64,000 nt of DNA from Alteromonas aestuariivivens. GTDB taxonomy: Bacteria; Pseudomonadota; Gammaproteobacteria; Enterobacterales; Alteromonadaceae. How positions within the stretch are numbered: position 1 is the stretch's first letter; the number at the start of each line of letters is the position of its first letter. The stretch covers positions 49,468 to 113,467 of the forward strand of contig NZ_QRHA01000011.1 in the NCBI RefSeq assembly GCF_003367475.1, written 5' to 3'. The translations under genes and the position numbers were made by a program. Shown here one piece after another: positions 39,320-51,068 of the stretch. The notes beneath the pieces are model-generated. The model was given only the letters and a program-made list of their open reading frames with translations, ran no database searches and had not been told where the DNA came from.

Positions 39320-42300
39320 ATGACATCGTCATTCATTCACCTGCGTGTCCACAGTGACTTTTCCATGATGGATGGCCTGAATAAGGTCAAACCAATACTG
39401 GACAAAGTGGCGTCACTGAACATGCCTGCGGTGGCCATAACCGACCAAATGAACATGTGTGGTCTGGTTAAGTTTTATTCAGAAGCGCACGGGCGCGGAA
39501 TTAAACCCATTATCGGCACGGATTTCTGGGTTATCAATGAGGCTTTCGGGGATGAGCCATTTCGCCTGACATTGCTGGCAATGAATAATCAGGGTTATAA
39601 GAACATTACCATTCTTATTTCCAAAGCTTACTTGCGGGGCTACGTAAGCCACAGGCCGGTCATCGATCAGGAGTGGCTGGCAGAGCATGCCGAAGGCGTG
39701 ATTATTCTGTCCGGAGCGCAGCAGGGTGATGTAGGCATCGCCCTGACCAAGAACAACACCAAATTGTTGGAGCAGTCTCTGGAATTTTACCAGCGCCATT
39801 TTGCTGATCGGTTTTACCTTGAACTGATTCGCACCGGCAGGGCTGGAGAAGAGGATTATTTGCATCGCGCGGTGGAACTGGCACAGCAGCGCGATCTTCC
39901 GGTAGTCGCAACCAATGAAGTGTGTTTTATCAGCCAGGAAGGTTTTGACGCACATGAAATCCGTGTGTGCATTCACGATGGCTACACTCTTGACGATTCA
40001 CGTCGCCCCAAACGTTACAGCGATCAACAGTATTTGCGCACTGCCGAAGAGATGGCTGAGTTGTTCAGTGATCTACCAGAAGCCATAGAAAATACCGTTG
40101 AAATTGCCAAACGATGCAACGTAACAGTGCGGTTGGGTGAATATTTTCTGCCCCAATTTCCAACTGGTGGCATGACCACCGAAGATTTTCTGGTCAAAAA
40201 GTCTCAGGAAGGTCTGGAAGAACGTCTGGAATTTCTGTTTCCTGACCCACAGGTAAGATCCGAAAAGCGCCCCGAATACGACGAGCGTCTTAATATTGAG
40301 CTCGAAGTTATCAACCAGATGGGCTTTCCCGGCTACTTCCTCATCGTAATGGAATTTATTCAGTGGAGTAAGGACAACGGCATCCCGGTAGGGCCCGGGC
40401 GGGGGTCCGGTGCAGGCTCTCTGGTAGCTTACGCGCTGAAAATTACCGATCTGGACCCGCTGGAATTTGACCTGCTGTTCGAACGGTTCCTGAACCCCGA
40501 ACGGGTTTCCATGCCCGACTTTGACGTTGACTTCTGTATGGACCGGCGTGATGAAGTGATCGATCACGTCGCCGAACTTTATGGTCGTGAGGCGGTTTCG
40601 CAAATCATTACCTTTGGGACCATGGCGGCAAAGGCCGTGGTGCGCGATGTGGGCAGGGTGCTTGGGCATCCTTATGGCTTTGTTGATCGCATCTCCAAGC
40701 TGATCCCGCCGGATCCGGGGATGACTCTGGCCAAAGCCTTTGAGGCAGAACCCCGCTTACCCGAACTGTATAACGAAGACGAAGAGGTCAAAGACCTGAT
40801 TGATATGGCGCGCATTCTTGAAGGGGTAACCCGGAATGCGGGCAAGCACGCCGGAGGGGTGGTTATTGCCCCCACCACCATCACTGATTTTGCCCCCTTG
40901 TATTGTGATGATGAAGGCAACAACCCGGTTACCCAGTTTGACAAAAACGATGTGGAAACTGCCGGGCTGGTAAAATTTGACTTTCTGGGCCTGCGTACCC
41001 TGACCATCATTCAATGGGCGATTGATATGATTGCCGAAGGAAAGGGCAAGCACATCGATATCAGCGCCATTCCACTGGAAGATCCGAAGAGCTTCCGGAC
41101 ACTGCAAAATGCCGAAACTACGGCAGTGTTCCAGTTGGAATCCCGTGGCATGAAAGAACTGATAAAACGCCTCAAACCAGACTGTTTCGAAGACATTATC
41201 GCTCTGGTTGCCCTGTTTCGTCCGGGGCCACTGCAATCCGGCATGGTGGACAATTTCATTGACCGCAAGCACGGGCGGGAAGAGATTTCCTACCCGGATG
41301 CCGAATACCAGCATGAGTGCTTGAAAGAGATCCTTGAGCCTACCTACGGCATCATTCTGTACCAGGAACAGGTGATGCAGATTGCGCAGGAAATGGCCGG
41401 TTACTCACTGGGCGGCGCTGATTTGTTACGCCGGGCGATGGGTAAGAAAAAGCCGGAAGAAATGGCCAAGCAGCGTGCGGTATTCGCGGAAGGTTCCGAA
41501 GGCAACAACATTGACCCCGATCTGGCGATGAAGATCTTTGATTTGGTGGAAAAATTCGCCGGTTATGGCTTCAACAAATCTCACTCTGCCGCCTACGCAC
41601 TGGTTTCCTATCAGACGTTGTGGCTGAAAGTGCATTATCCTGCGGAATTTATGGCTGCAGTAATGTCGGCAGATATGGACAACACCGACAAGATCGTCAC
41701 GCTGGTGGACGAATGCGAACGCATGGGGCTGCAAATTCTCCCTCCGGATTTGAATGCCGGCCGTTACAAGTTTACCGTTGATGAGCAAGGCCGGATTGTA
41801 TACGGCATTGGTGCCATTAAAGGCGTCGGTGAGGGGCCTATTGAAGCCATCATTGAAGCCAGAGAAAATCAGGGTAAGTTTACTGATTTGTTTGATTTTT
41901 GTGCTAAGGTGGACATCAAACGGGTCAACAAGCGGGTACTGGAAAAGCTGGTCCTGGCCGGTGCAATGGATAATCTTGGTCCGCACCGTGCGGCGATTAT
42001 GGCGTCTTTGCCAGACGCTATTGCAGCAGCAGACCAGCATGCCAAAGCTGAATCTTTTGGTCAGTCTGACATGTTCGGGCTGCTGACCACCGAGCCTGAA
42101 CAGGTTCGGCAGGCCTTTGCTGAAGTACCCAAATGGCCGGAAAAAGTCTGGCTGGAAGGCGAGAAGGACACTTTGGGTCTTTATTTGACTGGCCACCCGA
42201 TAAATCAGTACGCGGAAGAAATTCGTCATTATACCGACGGGCGTCTGGTAGACCTGAAACCGACCGGTAAGGAGCATATGGCCAGTGCCGTAGGCCTGGT

Positions 42301-42784
42301 GCTCGGCGTAAGGGTTATGACCAACAAGAAAGGCCGTCGCTGGGCGATTGTTACATTGGATGACAAGAGTGCACGAATGGACGTACGCTTCTTCCCGGAT
42401 ATGTATGAACAGTATGAAAGTATCCTTGTATCTGATCGTATCTTATTGATAAAGGGACAGGTCAGCTTTGATGATTTCTCCGGGGGCAATACAATCACCG
42501 CCCGAGATGCGATGGATATAGTGCAGGCCAGAGAGCGAAATGCCAGAGCGCTGGCTTTGCGATTGCAAACTCAGGGATGGGAAGAAACGACCCTTGCGTC
42601 GCTACAGGCAATTATGCAGCCTTTCAAAGGTGGCAGTTGCCCGGTTGAATTACATGTTGTGCACCCGGACGCAGAGGCAGTTCTCACCTGCGGTGCGCAA
42701 TGGTACGTTACCCCGGAAGATCAGTTGCTGCATGATTTAAAGCAGTGTTTGGGTGATAAATCGGTCAAACTTTGCTATCACTAG
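39320..42784 (+). CDS. dnaE: DNA polymerase III alpha subunit
   Basis: Replicative polymerase, C family, 1154 aa. N-terminal PHP domain ([20 protein letters not shown]); palm with catalytic aspartates in [16 protein letters not shown] and [16 protein letters not shown]; fingers and [20 protein letters not shown]; helix-hairpin-helix near [17 protein letters not shown]-terminal OB fold ([20 protein letters not shown]) and tau-binding end. Seven bases after rnhB, usual order before accA. Confidence 0.98.
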   Translation: MTSSFIHLRVHSDFSMMDGLNKVKPILDKVASLNMPAVAITDQMNMCGLVKFYSEAHGRGIKPIIGTDFWVINEAFGDEPFRLTLLAMNNQGYKNITILISKAYLRGYVSHRPVIDQEWLAEHAEGVIILSGAQQGDVGIALTKNNTKLLEQSLEFYQRHFADRFYLELIRTGRAGEEDYLHRAVELAQQRDLPVVATNEVCFISQEGFDAHEIRVCIHDGYTLDDSRRPKRYSDQQYLRTAEEMAELFSDLPEAIENTVEIAKRCNVTVRLGEYFLPQFPTGGMTTEDFLVKKSQEGLEERLEFLFPDPQVRSEKRPEYDERLNIELEVINQMGFPGYFLIVMEFIQWSKDNGIPVGPGRGSGAGSLVAYALKITDLDPLEFDLLFERFLNPERVSMPDFDVDFCMDRRDEVIDHVAELYGREAVSQIITFGTMAAKAVVRDVGRVLGHPYGFVDRISKLIPPDPGMTLAKAFEAEPRLPELYNEDEEVKDLIDMARILEGVTRNAGKHAGGVVIAPTTITDFAPLYCDDEGNNPVTQFDKNDVETAGLVKFDFLGLRTLTIIQWAIDMIAEGKGKHIDISAIPLEDPKSFRTLQNAETTAVFQLESRGMKELIKRLKPDCFEDIIALVALFRPGPLQSGMVDNFIDRKHGREEISYPDAEYQHECLKEILEPTYGIILYQEQVMQIAQEMAGYSLGGADLLRRAMGKKKPEEMAKQRAVFAEGSEGNNIDPDLAMKIFDLVEKFAGYGFNKSHSAAYALVSYQTLWLKVHYPAEFMAAVMSADMDNTDKIVTLVDECERMGLQILPPDLNAGRYKFTVDEQGRIVYGIGAIKGVGEGPIEAIIEARENQGKFTDLFDFCAKVDIKRVNKRVLEKLVLAGAMDNLGPHRAAIMASLPDAIAAADQHAKAESFGQSDMFGLLTTEPEQVRQAFAEVPKWPEKVWLEGEKDTLGLYLTGHPINQYAEEIRHYTDGRLVDLKPTGKEHMASAVGLVLGVRVMTNKKGRRWAIVTLDDKSARMDVRFFPDMYEQYESILVSDRILLIKGQVSFDDFSGGNTITARDAMDIVQARERNARALALRLQTQGWEETTLASLQAIMQPFKGGSCPVELHVVHPDAEAVLTCGAQWYVTPEDQLLHDLKQCLGDKSVKLCYH

Positions 42785-42839
42785 CGGTTGTGGCGAAGGC
42801 CGGGCACAGGGTCAGTTGGTAGTAACCATAGGACAGAGA

Positions 42840-43796
42840 ATGAGTATACAGTTTTTAGATTTTGAACAGCCGATAGCAGGATTAGAAGCAAAAATTGAAG
42901 AGCTTCGGTTGGTAAATCAGGGGGGGGAGTTCGATGTCGGTCTTGAAGAAGAAATCACCCGTCTGCGCGGTAAGAGCGCAGAGCTGACGCGAAAGATTTT
43001 TTCAGACCTGGGCGCCTGGCAGATTTCCCAGATTGCCCGTCATCCCATGCGTCCTTACACCCTGGACTACGTCGACCGGATTTTTGACGATTTTGATGAA
43101 CTGGCTGGCGATCGGGCGTACGCTGACGATAAAGCCATCGTGGGCGGTTTGGCTATGCTGGATGAGCAACCCATAATGCTCATTGGCCATCAAAAAGGCC
43201 GTGACACCCATGAAAAAATTCGTCGTAATTTTGGTATGCCAAAACCGGAAGGCTATCGCAAGGCATTGCGGCTGATGAAGATGGCCGAACGTTTTAATCT
43301 GCCGATTGTTACCCTAATCGACACCCCCGGAGCGTACCCTGGGGTGGGCGCTGAAGAGCGCGGTCAAAGTGAAGCCATTGCGCGCAACCTTTTCGAAATG
43401 GCTGAACTGAAGGTGCCGATCGTGTGTACGGTTATCGGTGAGGGTGGTTCAGGTGGGGCACTGGCCATTGGTGTGGGTGATCGCGTGAATATGTTGCAGT
43501 ACTCTACTTACTCGGTAATATCACCGGAAGGCTGTGCATCGATTTTGTGGAAAAGCGCTGAAAAGGCACCATTAGCCGCTGAAGCCATGGGTGTTAGCGC
43601 CGCACAAATCAAAGAATTGGGCCTGATAAACACCATTGTCGAAGAGCCGTTGGGCGGTGCGCACCGTGATCACGATGCCATGGCAGCGAATCTGAAAGCG
43701 ACGATCAAACAACAGCTGAGCCAGCTGAAAAGCATTGATGTGGCAACGCTGATGGACGAACGTTACAAACGTCTGATGTCTTTCGGTTATTGTTAA
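42840..43796 (+). CDS. accA: Acetyl-CoA carboxylase carboxyltransferase subunit alpha
   Basis: AccA and AccD transfer carboxyl from biotin to acetyl-CoA to give malonyl-CoA, supplying fatty acid synthesis. Motifs: [18 protein letters not shown] at the N-terminus, [20 protein letters not shown], and [19 protein letters not shown] at 42840 after AGGACAGAGA gives 318 aa (usual 319). A longer frame overlapping dnaE is rejected. Confidence 0.97.
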   Translation: MSIQFLDFEQPIAGLEAKIEELRLVNQGGEFDVGLEEEITRLRGKSAELTRKIFSDLGAWQISQIARHPMRPYTLDYVDRIFDDFDELAGDRAYADDKAIVGGLAMLDEQPIMLIGHQKGRDTHEKIRRNFGMPKPEGYRKALRLMKMAERFNLPIVTLIDTPGAYPGVGAEERGQSEAIARNLFEMAELKVPIVCTVIGEGGSGGALAIGVGDRVNMLQYSTYSVISPEGCASILWKSAEKAPLAAEAMGVSAAQIKELGLINTIVEEPLGGAHRDHDAMAANLKATIKQQLSQLKSIDVATLMDERYKRLMSFGYC

Positions 43797-43803
43797 TTCT
43801 TTT

Positions 43804-43831
43804 CGGCCGGTCCGCGGAAGCGGGCTGGCCG
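43804..43831 (+). terminator. Hairpin between accA and tilS
   Basis: CGGCC and GGCCG outer arms with an inner CCGC/GCGG stem and GGAA loop. There is no T-tract, so it may be a processing or attenuation hairpin rather than a full terminator. Confidence 0.45.
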
Positions 43832-43847
43832 TGAGTAAAGCGCTAAA

Positions 43848-45173
43848 TTGTCAACTTCCCTCCAGCCTTTTGAGGCAGCAGTCACTCATGCATTGTCATT
43901 GCTTGGCCAGGACGTATCCGGTTACGGTGCGCTCGTGGTGGGCTACAGCGGCGGTGTGGATTCCACGCTTCTATTGCACACGCTCGTCCAACTCCGCTCA
44001 AAATCAACATTGCCGCCTATCCTGGCGGTACATGTAAATCACGGGTTGAACAGCCAGGCTGATAGCTGGCAGGCGCATTGTGCCCAGCAGGCAGCAGCCC
44101 TTGATGTGCGATTTGAAACGGCTATGGTGAATGTTGTTGCAAAGGCGAGAACCAGCATTGAAGCTGAAGCGAGACGCCTTCGTTACGACGTACTGCTATC
44201 TCATTGCCAGCTTAACAGTGGGGTGCTGATACTGGGGCAACATCAGGATGATCAGCTTGAAACGGTGCTTTTGCAGCTTAAGCGCGGCGCAGGCCCTAAA
44301 GGCCTTTCCGGTATGGGAATGCTTCAGCATCGGGCCGAGGTACCAGTGTTGAGGCCATGGCTGGACATTGCCAAAGCGGATATTGTTAAGACATCAGAGC
44401 AACTTCAACTAAGCTGGGTAGAAGACGATTCCAACCAGAACCCCCGTTTTGACCGTAATTTTTTACGCCAGATTATTTTACCACAGTTGCATCAGCGCTG
44501 GCCTTCCATTGCTTCTACAGCCAGCCGAAGTGCCAGATTGTGCGCCGAGCAAGTGGCCATGCTGGAAGAGGTTGGGATGTGTCGATTGCAATCTGCCATT
44601 GGGGCAGCAGGTACCCTCAAGATTGTGCCTCTACTTAGGTATTCACCATCCTGGCAACGTTACCTTATTCGCCTGTGGATAGAGCAACGGAGCGCTCCTG
44701 CGCCAAGTGAATCCCTGACGGAGCAAATGCAGCAGATTCTTACTGCCCGTGAGGACAGCGAACCCTGTATTGAATGGGCAGGGTGGCAGTTACGCCGTTA
44801 TCAGCAGAATTTACACCTGTTACCGGCCGACCCGGCAGTTGTCCCTGAGGTTGTGCTGATGCGGCCGGGACAGCCAGTCCACCTGTCATGGCTTGGTGTT
44901 ACACTTACCATTGACCCGTCAGAGCAAGTTGCTTCGGAACCGTATCCCGCTATTGAATTGATGATGGGAATGCCTTCACTGCGCATTAAACCCCAGCAGG
45001 CAAAGCACAGTAAGTTGTTCAAATACTGGTTGAAAGAATGGGGTATTCCGCCGTGGGAGCGTCAAAAAATACCGCTGTTGTATATCGACAATGTGGCCAC
45101 TGCGGTTATTTTGTCGGATAAAATTGTGAAATTACAGGGGGCGTCAGAAAACTGGCGTCTGAATCTGGAATAA
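43848..45173 (+). CDS. tilS: tRNA(Ile)-lysidine synthetase
   Basis: TilS modifies C34 of tRNA-Ile(CAU) to lysidine, so that it reads AUA and accepts isoleucine. PP-loop VVGYSGGVDSTLLLHTL near residues 30-45; VNHGLNSQADSW, LGQHQDDQLETVLLQLKRG and the C-terminal TilS domain with MRPGQPV and KYWLKEWGIPPWERQKIPLL. 441 aa. The TTG start at 43848 has no clear SD, so the exact N-terminus is uncertain. Confidence 0.94.
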   Translation: MSTSLQPFEAAVTHALSLLGQDVSGYGALVVGYSGGVDSTLLLHTLVQLRSKSTLPPILAVHVNHGLNSQADSWQAHCAQQAAALDVRFETAMVNVVAKARTSIEAEARRLRYDVLLSHCQLNSGVLILGQHQDDQLETVLLQLKRGAGPKGLSGMGMLQHRAEVPVLRPWLDIAKADIVKTSEQLQLSWVEDDSNQNPRFDRNFLRQIILPQLHQRWPSIASTASRSARLCAEQVAMLEEVGMCRLQSAIGAAGTLKIVPLLRYSPSWQRYLIRLWIEQRSAPAPSESLTEQMQQILTAREDSEPCIEWAGWQLRRYQQNLHLLPADPAVVPEVVLMRPGQPVHLSWLGVTLTIDPSEQVASEPYPAIELMMGMPSLRIKPQQAKHSKLFKYWLKEWGIPPWERQKIPLLYIDNVATAVILSDKIVKLQGASENWRLNLE

Positions 45174-45210
45174 AAAGCGGCAAGATTTTGCCCTTTGTAG
45201 GCAATGCAGA

Positions 45211-46116
45211 TCAGACCACTTGGAAGGTGTTTTTGCCGGCCTGCTTTGCTTGATACAACCCGTTGTCAGCACGCTCAAACAAATCGCCCAATGTGTCCCC
45301 CTGGCGGAATATTGTCGCACCGATGCTGCAGGATATACCTCGCTGTAAAAGAAACTGCGCATTCTGTAACTGCAGGTTCAGGCGCAAGGAAACGCAATTC
45401 AGCTGTGTATCGTCCTGGCAATCCAGCAGACAGCAAAACTCGTCACCGCCAAAGCGGAAAGCGTCGTCCTCGCCGCGCAGGGCGTGATTTATCTGGTTTG
45501 CGACTTCTACCAAAACACGATCCCCTTCCTGATGTCCAAAGGTATCGTTGACGGCTTTGAAGTTGTCGAGGTCAATCATCAATAATGCGAACGTATTTCC
45601 TGAACGTTCCGCACGGCTGATCAGGCGGCTTCCGGCTTCGTTAAAGCCGTTGCGATTACCCAGTCCTGTAAGGGGGTCTTTGGTCGCCAGTTTTTTGAGC
45701 CTTGCGAATTCCAGCGCATGGTTTAATTGCTGACTGAAAATACGGTGAAGCTCCCCCAACAGGGCTTTTGCCTGCTGGCATGGCTTGCGGCAAAACGAAT
45801 AGTGAACATTGAGTGCCCGGCTGACATGGCTGATATGGCATACAGGCAAACTCATTTTCACCGCAACGGCCCCGGTCTGGTTGGGCTTGCCAAATAATCT
45901 TGGTACTCCGCATTCTTCCAGGCTAAGGCTGAGTACAGGAAGGTATTGGCTCAGTTGGTGGAAGTACACCGCGCCCAACAGGTTAAGGTCAATGGCGGAC
46001 AGCATTTGATTCATAAAGGTAGCCATTTGCTGATCCGACAGTCGAAATCTACTCCCGGCCGAAGAAAAGAAGTTGTCCTGCGGTGTGCTATTGTAAATAG
46101 GAGTAGTGAAATCCAA
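45211..46116 (-). CDS. GGDEF-domain diguanylate cyclase
   Basis: A 301-aa soluble protein. The N-terminal ~135 residues form an unassigned sensor-like region with several Cys and His residues (CHISHVSRALNVHYSFCRKP), perhaps a ligand or redox site. The GGDEF domain follows: LATKDPLTGLGNRNGFNEAG, MIDLDNFKAVNDTFGHQEGD, active site RFGGDEF, and CSIGATIF. It should be catalytically active, making c-di-GMP. Convergent with tilS; the ~125-base gap to the antiporter gene is a divergent promoter region containing the short hairpin AACCAA/TTGGTT. Confidence 0.88.
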   Translation of the reverse strand: MDFTTPIYNSTPQDNFFSSAGSRFRLSDQQMATFMNQMLSAIDLNLLGAVYFHQLSQYLPVLSLSLEECGVPRLFGKPNQTGAVAVKMSLPVCHISHVSRALNVHYSFCRKPCQQAKALLGELHRIFSQQLNHALEFARLKKLATKDPLTGLGNRNGFNEAGSRLISRAERSGNTFALLMIDLDNFKAVNDTFGHQEGDRVLVEVANQINHALRGEDDAFRFGGDEFCCLLDCQDDTQLNCVSLRLNLQLQNAQFLLQRGISCSIGATIFRQGDTLGDLFERADNGLYQAKQAGKNTFQVV

Positions 46117-46241
46117 AATTCAGGCCTCTTGCCAAATCAGGTTGCTACGACGACGAGCGACAAATATCCGCTCTAACCAAACCTCTTGGTTTAGTTTAGC
46201 AATTAGCAGGCCAAAAACATCGCAATGTGACCGGAGGATGA

Positions 46242-48215
46242 GTGCACGATAGCGGGTTTGTTCCAATAGTTCTCCTTATGATTCTTGCAGTTATTAATGT
46301 AGCGCTGTTTAAGCGTATCCATCTGCCACCAATCCTGGCGTACCTGTTTGCCGGTATTATCGCCGGGCCGGGAGTACTGGGCCTGTTCGATCATCCTGAG
46401 CAAATGCAACTGCTTGCGGAAATTGGAATTGTGTTCCTGCTTTTTTCACTTGGGTTGGAATTTTCACTGCCCAAATTAATGGCTATGCGAAACCTGGTGT
46501 TTGGTGTTGGCCTGGGGCAAATGCTGATTACAACGTCAGTGTGCAGTGTTGTGGCAATGTGGCTGGGGCTGTCGGTATCCGCTGCGGTAGTGATTGGCGG
46601 AATGTTAGCACTGAGTTCAACCGCAATTGTTATCAAACAGGTCGCTGAACTCGGGATCCTGAATAATCGCCGTACCCAACTCGCCATCAGCATTTTGCTG
46701 TTTCAGGACCTTGCAGTAGTCCCGTTTCTTATTGTGATCCCACTGTTGTCGGAATCCGCGCATGTGAGCCTCGCAGCCGTACTGACAGAGGCGCTGGTAA
46801 AAGGGGCCTTTGTGATTGCTTTGCTGATGTCGGTTGGCAAGTGGGTTTTGCCCTGGATATTTCGGGAAGTGGCCCGTACCCGGACTGATGAATTGTTTGT
46901 GCTGACCACCATCCTCATTGCGCTAATGGCAGGCGGGCTTACGTACACCTTTGGCTTGTCTATGGCTCTGGGGGCGTTCCTTGCCGGTATGATGTTGGGG
47001 GAAAGCCAGTACAGGTACCAGCTTGAAGCTGACATAAGGCCATTCCGTGACATTCTGATGGGGCTGTTCTTCATCACCGTCGGTATGGAGCTTGATCTCT
47101 CGGTAATGATCAGTAACGGCCTGTGGATCCTGATTGGGGTTGTTGGCCTGATGTGCCTGAAAGTCTTTCTGGTGCGGATTTCGGCATGGCTATTCAAATG
47201 CGACGCTATTGACGCCTGGTCTGCCGGCTTGAAAGTCTGCCAGATTGGTGAATTTTCTTTTGTTATAGCAGCTTTAGCGACCAGCGAAGGGGTGCTTACG
47301 GCAGAACAGTCTTCCATGGTTGTATGCATGGGGGTGGTAAGTATGGCCCTGACTCCCTGGCTTATTGAGCACAGTTTGTCGTTGGCGAAAAAACTGGCCG
47401 GTCAAAATCGCCATCCCTTGCCGGATAACGATGAGTTGCCTGAAGGTACCCAAATGTCAGATCACGTGGTGATAGCAGGCTTTGGTCGTGTTGGTCAGTC
47501 TGTGGCCAGAATGCTGAAGTTGGAGTGTATCCCGTTTATCTGTATAGATGTTGATCCCATACGGGTTTATGAGAGCCGTAACGCAGGAGAATCAATTCTG
47601 TTTGGCGATGCCAGCCAGAAGGAAATTTTACATCGCGCGGGAGTGGAACGGGCCCGATTGGTTTTGGTCACGTTCGACTTGCCGACAAAAGCGGCACAAG
47701 TGATCAGTACCAGCCGCCAACTGGCGACAGGCGTGGAAGTGATGGTGCGTATCAAGCGGGACTATCAGCTTGACAATCTCTATGCTGCAGGGGCCAGTCA
47801 GGTGGTGCCGGAGATGCAGGAAGGCAGCCTGATGCTAATTTCCCAGGTGCTGCACTGCGCTGGGGTGCCAATGTCGAGGATCCTGAAACGTGTGAGGGCT
47901 GAACGCAAAGGTCGCTATGATCATCTGCATGGATTTTATCCGGGAGAAACAACGGAAATCAGTTTTGAAGCCGAAGATAAGCTGGAGTTTATCCATGCTG
48001 TGATATTAACGCCTCACGCCACCTGCCTGGGTAAACAATTGCATGAACTGGACCTCAACAAAATGCGTGTAAAAATCAAAGGGCTGCGTCGGGATGGATA
48101 CGAAGTGTCTGAGCCTGAAGGTGATGAAGTGCTGAAAACCGGTGACGTTCTGGTGATAGCCGGCAAGCCCAGAAGGGTAGAACGTGCCGAGCGTTATCTG
48201 CTGGAGGGCGGATAG
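46242..48215 (+). CDS. KefB-family cation:proton antiporter with TrkA domains
   Basis: A CPA2-family transporter of 657 aa. About twelve membrane helices fill residues ~1-390 (PPILAYLFAGIIAGPGVLGL; LFSLGLEFSLPKL; GMLALSSTAIVIKQ). A TrkA-N (RCK) nucleotide-binding domain follows, VVIAGFGRVGQSVARMLKL, then a TrkA-C domain near TPHATCLGKQLHELDL. It probably exports K+ or exchanges Na+/K+ for H+ under cytoplasmic nucleotide control. KefB/C proper have an ancillary KefF/G partner, which is absent, so YbaL-like or another KefB relative is possible. GTG start behind GGAGG. Confidence 0.85.
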   Translation: MHDSGFVPIVLLMILAVINVALFKRIHLPPILAYLFAGIIAGPGVLGLFDHPEQMQLLAEIGIVFLLFSLGLEFSLPKLMAMRNLVFGVGLGQMLITTSVCSVVAMWLGLSVSAAVVIGGMLALSSTAIVIKQVAELGILNNRRTQLAISILLFQDLAVVPFLIVIPLLSESAHVSLAAVLTEALVKGAFVIALLMSVGKWVLPWIFREVARTRTDELFVLTTILIALMAGGLTYTFGLSMALGAFLAGMMLGESQYRYQLEADIRPFRDILMGLFFITVGMELDLSVMISNGLWILIGVVGLMCLKVFLVRISAWLFKCDAIDAWSAGLKVCQIGEFSFVIAALATSEGVLTAEQSSMVVCMGVVSMALTPWLIEHSLSLAKKLAGQNRHPLPDNDELPEGTQMSDHVVIAGFGRVGQSVARMLKLECIPFICIDVDPIRVYESRNAGESILFGDASQKEILHRAGVERARLVLVTFDLPTKAAQVISTSRQLATGVEVMVRIKRDYQLDNLYAAGASQVVPEMQEGSLMLISQVLHCAGVPMSRILKRVRAERKGRYDHLHGFYPGETTEISFEAEDKLEFIHAVILTPHATCLGKQLHELDLNKMRVKIKGLRRDGYEVSEPEGDEVLKTGDVLVIAGKPRRVERAERYLLEGG

Positions 48216-48234
48216 CCCTCCGATCACTGCCGCC

Positions 48235-48468
48235 TCAGGCTACCCGGTCTTTCTCAAGTTCGGCAAACTGCTTTTTGAGTTCATAATTGTCGTCAGTAAC
48301 GATTTTTTCCAAAACCTCAATACGTGAACGAAGCTGTTGTATCTGTTGCTCCAGTACCTGGCGATCCTGGTCCTTGGTTTTGTGCCGGTTTTTATCCCGG
48401 AATGACCCAATGATGGAAACCAGCGCCCACGCGATAATGGCAACAATTGAAATGGCGGTTAAGTTCAT
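48235..48468 (-). CDS. PspB-like small membrane protein
   Basis: 77 aa: one N-terminal helix (AISIVAIIAWALVSIIGSF), a charged linker, and a coiled coil, QLRSRIEVLEKIVTDDNYEL, close to the RERIQALESILD region of phage-shock protein B. PspB normally works with PspC to control PspA/PspF during inner-membrane stress. No pspA, pspC or pspF is nearby, so this is an orphan, perhaps specialised. Convergent with the antiporter gene, whose end carries a GGAGGGC/GCCCTCC hairpin. The ~215 bases to tadA show no other gene. Confidence 0.72.
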   Translation of the reverse strand: MNLTAISIVAIIAWALVSIIGSFRDKNRHKTKDQDRQVLEQQIQQLRSRIEVLEKIVTDDNYELKKQFAELEKDRVA

Positions 48469-48676
48469 GGCGGCTCTCTTTACGTTGTGCGGCTATTATT
48501 ACAGTGTAATGCCAATTGCGAATTCTTGCTTGGCAAAGCAAAATACCGCGCAATGGCTTTGTTCGACTACTGCAATATCGTAACCAAAATTTATTTTTCA
48601 GATATATCAAAAGGTTGTGATTCTTTAATTAAGTTTGTTCAACAAGGTTGTGTAGTTTTCACCAAATGAGTAGTGA

Positions 48677-49344
<668 letters not shown>

Positions 49345-49499
49345 GCCTCCATTCTGTTTGTAATTATTTATGGATGACGGGCACAGTTATCATGGACAAG
49401 CGGTAGGGGCCTGCTTTCCACTGCACTATCCTAACAATGTAAGATGACGGCAATATGACAAAATTCAAGGGGGGAGACTGCCAGCGAACGGTACTCTAT

Positions 49500-50894
49500 T
49501 CACTCCATTGAATATCTGACCTGAGCGGTTTGACGTTCATCCAGCCATACCAGGGTGTCGTAATAACGGCGGATGTTCTCTACATACTGAAGCGCCTCGT
49601 CCCCCCTAGCATAGCCGAATTTTGTAATCCTGTAATATTTCTTTTGCCTGAGCAACGGCAGGCGTTGCTTCACATCCACCCAGAGATCCGGGTTTCCCCC
49701 CTGCTTTTGGGTAAGAACCCGGGCATCTTCCAAATGACCAAGGCCAATGTTGTAGGCCGCGAGTGCCAGCCAGATTCTATCAGGAGAGGCTATGCGGGCC
49801 GGAATCCTTTCCAGCAGGCTGGCAAAATATTCTGTACCACCTCTGATACTTTGTTCTGCATCAGTTCGTGAACTGACGTTCATTTCCCGCGCGGTATCGC
49901 GGGTAAGCATCATTAGCCCTTTGACACCGGTGTAGGATGTTGCATCCGGTTTCCAATGACTTTCCTGATAGCTCATGGCCGCAAGCAATCGCCAGTCCAT
50001 GGCGCCAGCGTATTGCTGGAATAATGGCTGATACTGAGGCAGCACAGATTCAGCCGCCTGGATGAATGCCCTTGTGTCGACATAGTTAAATTGTCTGACA
50101 TGGCCGAAATATTTTTCTTCAAGTACTTTGAAAGTACCGTTTTGCTGGATCATGCCAAAATATTCGATAAGCGCTGCGCGCAAGGAATCATCCTGGTCGG
50201 CGTTGAGTACCCAGGCAATGGACTGCAACTGGCGCAGCGTGAATCCGATGCTCAGTTGAGGGTAACGTCTTCGTTGCAAATCAAGAATATTGGTGTCTGC
50301 AACGGTATAAGTTAATTCACCTTCGGCAACCATCTGCAATAATTCTTCCGCATCCCGGTCATCGGTAACCCGCCATTTGAGATCAGGTAAGGCAACGTTT
50401 TCATTTCGAAGCGTTCGGGCATGGCTACTGCCTTCAACCACAAGTATTGGGGCAGAAAGGGATTCCAGGTTGGCCGGACGGGTCGCCCCCTGCCGGTACA
50501 CCAGCTTCTGGCTCACCTGCTGGTAAGCGGGGCCAAACTTGAATCGGTTTGCCAGTTGGGGAGAAATTGCATCGCCAGCAGCAACGATGTCCAGATTGCC
50601 ACTGGCAACCTGCTCAAGCAGGCTGTTATAGGAATAATAGGGGTAAACCTGCAGTTCAATTCCCAGATAGTCTGCAAAACCCTGGGCCAGTTCATATTCA
50701 AACCCCATTGGCCCGTCAACGCCGTTGTAATAGGTTGTCAGGCCGTAAAGTGTGCCTACCCGGAGGACCTGGCGGTCAATAAGTTCCGATAGTGCATTGG
50801 GCACTTCCGGTTGCGTGCAACTGGCCAGTAGCACAGTGGCGAGCAGATACCCAGGCAATCGTTTCAGTTTTCTAATAAACCCCATACATCCCAT
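49500..50894 (-). CDS. mltF: Membrane-bound lytic murein transglycosylase F
   Basis: MltF cleaves peptidoglycan glycan strands, forming 1,6-anhydromuramyl ends. Lipoprotein signal with lipobox LLASC; a periplasmic solute-binding-like domain (~residues 40-265: VLRVGTLYGLTTYYNGVDGP, GFEYELAQGFADYLG); then an SLT catalytic domain with the catalytic glutamate in AAMSYQESHW and TGVKGLMMLT, and AAYNIGLGHLEDAR. 464 aa, shorter at the C-terminus than E. coli MltF (518). The start could be the ATG three codons later. Confidence 0.94.
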   Translation of the reverse strand: MGCMGFIRKLKRLPGYLLATVLLASCTQPEVPNALSELIDRQVLRVGTLYGLTTYYNGVDGPMGFEYELAQGFADYLGIELQVYPYYSYNSLLEQVASGNLDIVAAGDAISPQLANRFKFGPAYQQVSQKLVYRQGATRPANLESLSAPILVVEGSSHARTLRNENVALPDLKWRVTDDRDAEELLQMVAEGELTYTVADTNILDLQRRRYPQLSIGFTLRQLQSIAWVLNADQDDSLRAALIEYFGMIQQNGTFKVLEEKYFGHVRQFNYVDTRAFIQAAESVLPQYQPLFQQYAGAMDWRLLAAMSYQESHWKPDATSYTGVKGLMMLTRDTAREMNVSSRTDAEQSIRGGTEYFASLLERIPARIASPDRIWLALAAYNIGLGHLEDARVLTQKQGGNPDLWVDVKQRLPLLRQKKYYRITKFGYARGDEALQYVENIRRYYDTLVWLDERQTAQVRYSME

Positions 50895-50962
50895 TATGTG
50901 CCATCAGCTCACTATGAGTACAAAAAATAATAGAAAAATTATTTTTATGTCGGAAATGCAGG

Positions 50963-50991
50963 TTATAAATTGAGGTGAATTCCTCTATAAT
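50963..50991 (+). promoter_or_regulatory. Probable purL promoter
   Basis: A perfect -10, TATAAT, lies at 50986-50991 with a poor -35 (TTATAA at 50963-50968, 17-base spacing), about 75 bases before purL. No PurR operator palindrome is evident. Confidence 0.5.
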
Positions 50992-51068
50992 CCGCGCCGA
51001 ATCTCGTCAAATCAAGTAACAGGTTGAACAAACGGTCTTCCTGTTCCAGAACAATCAGGTAAAGCGAT

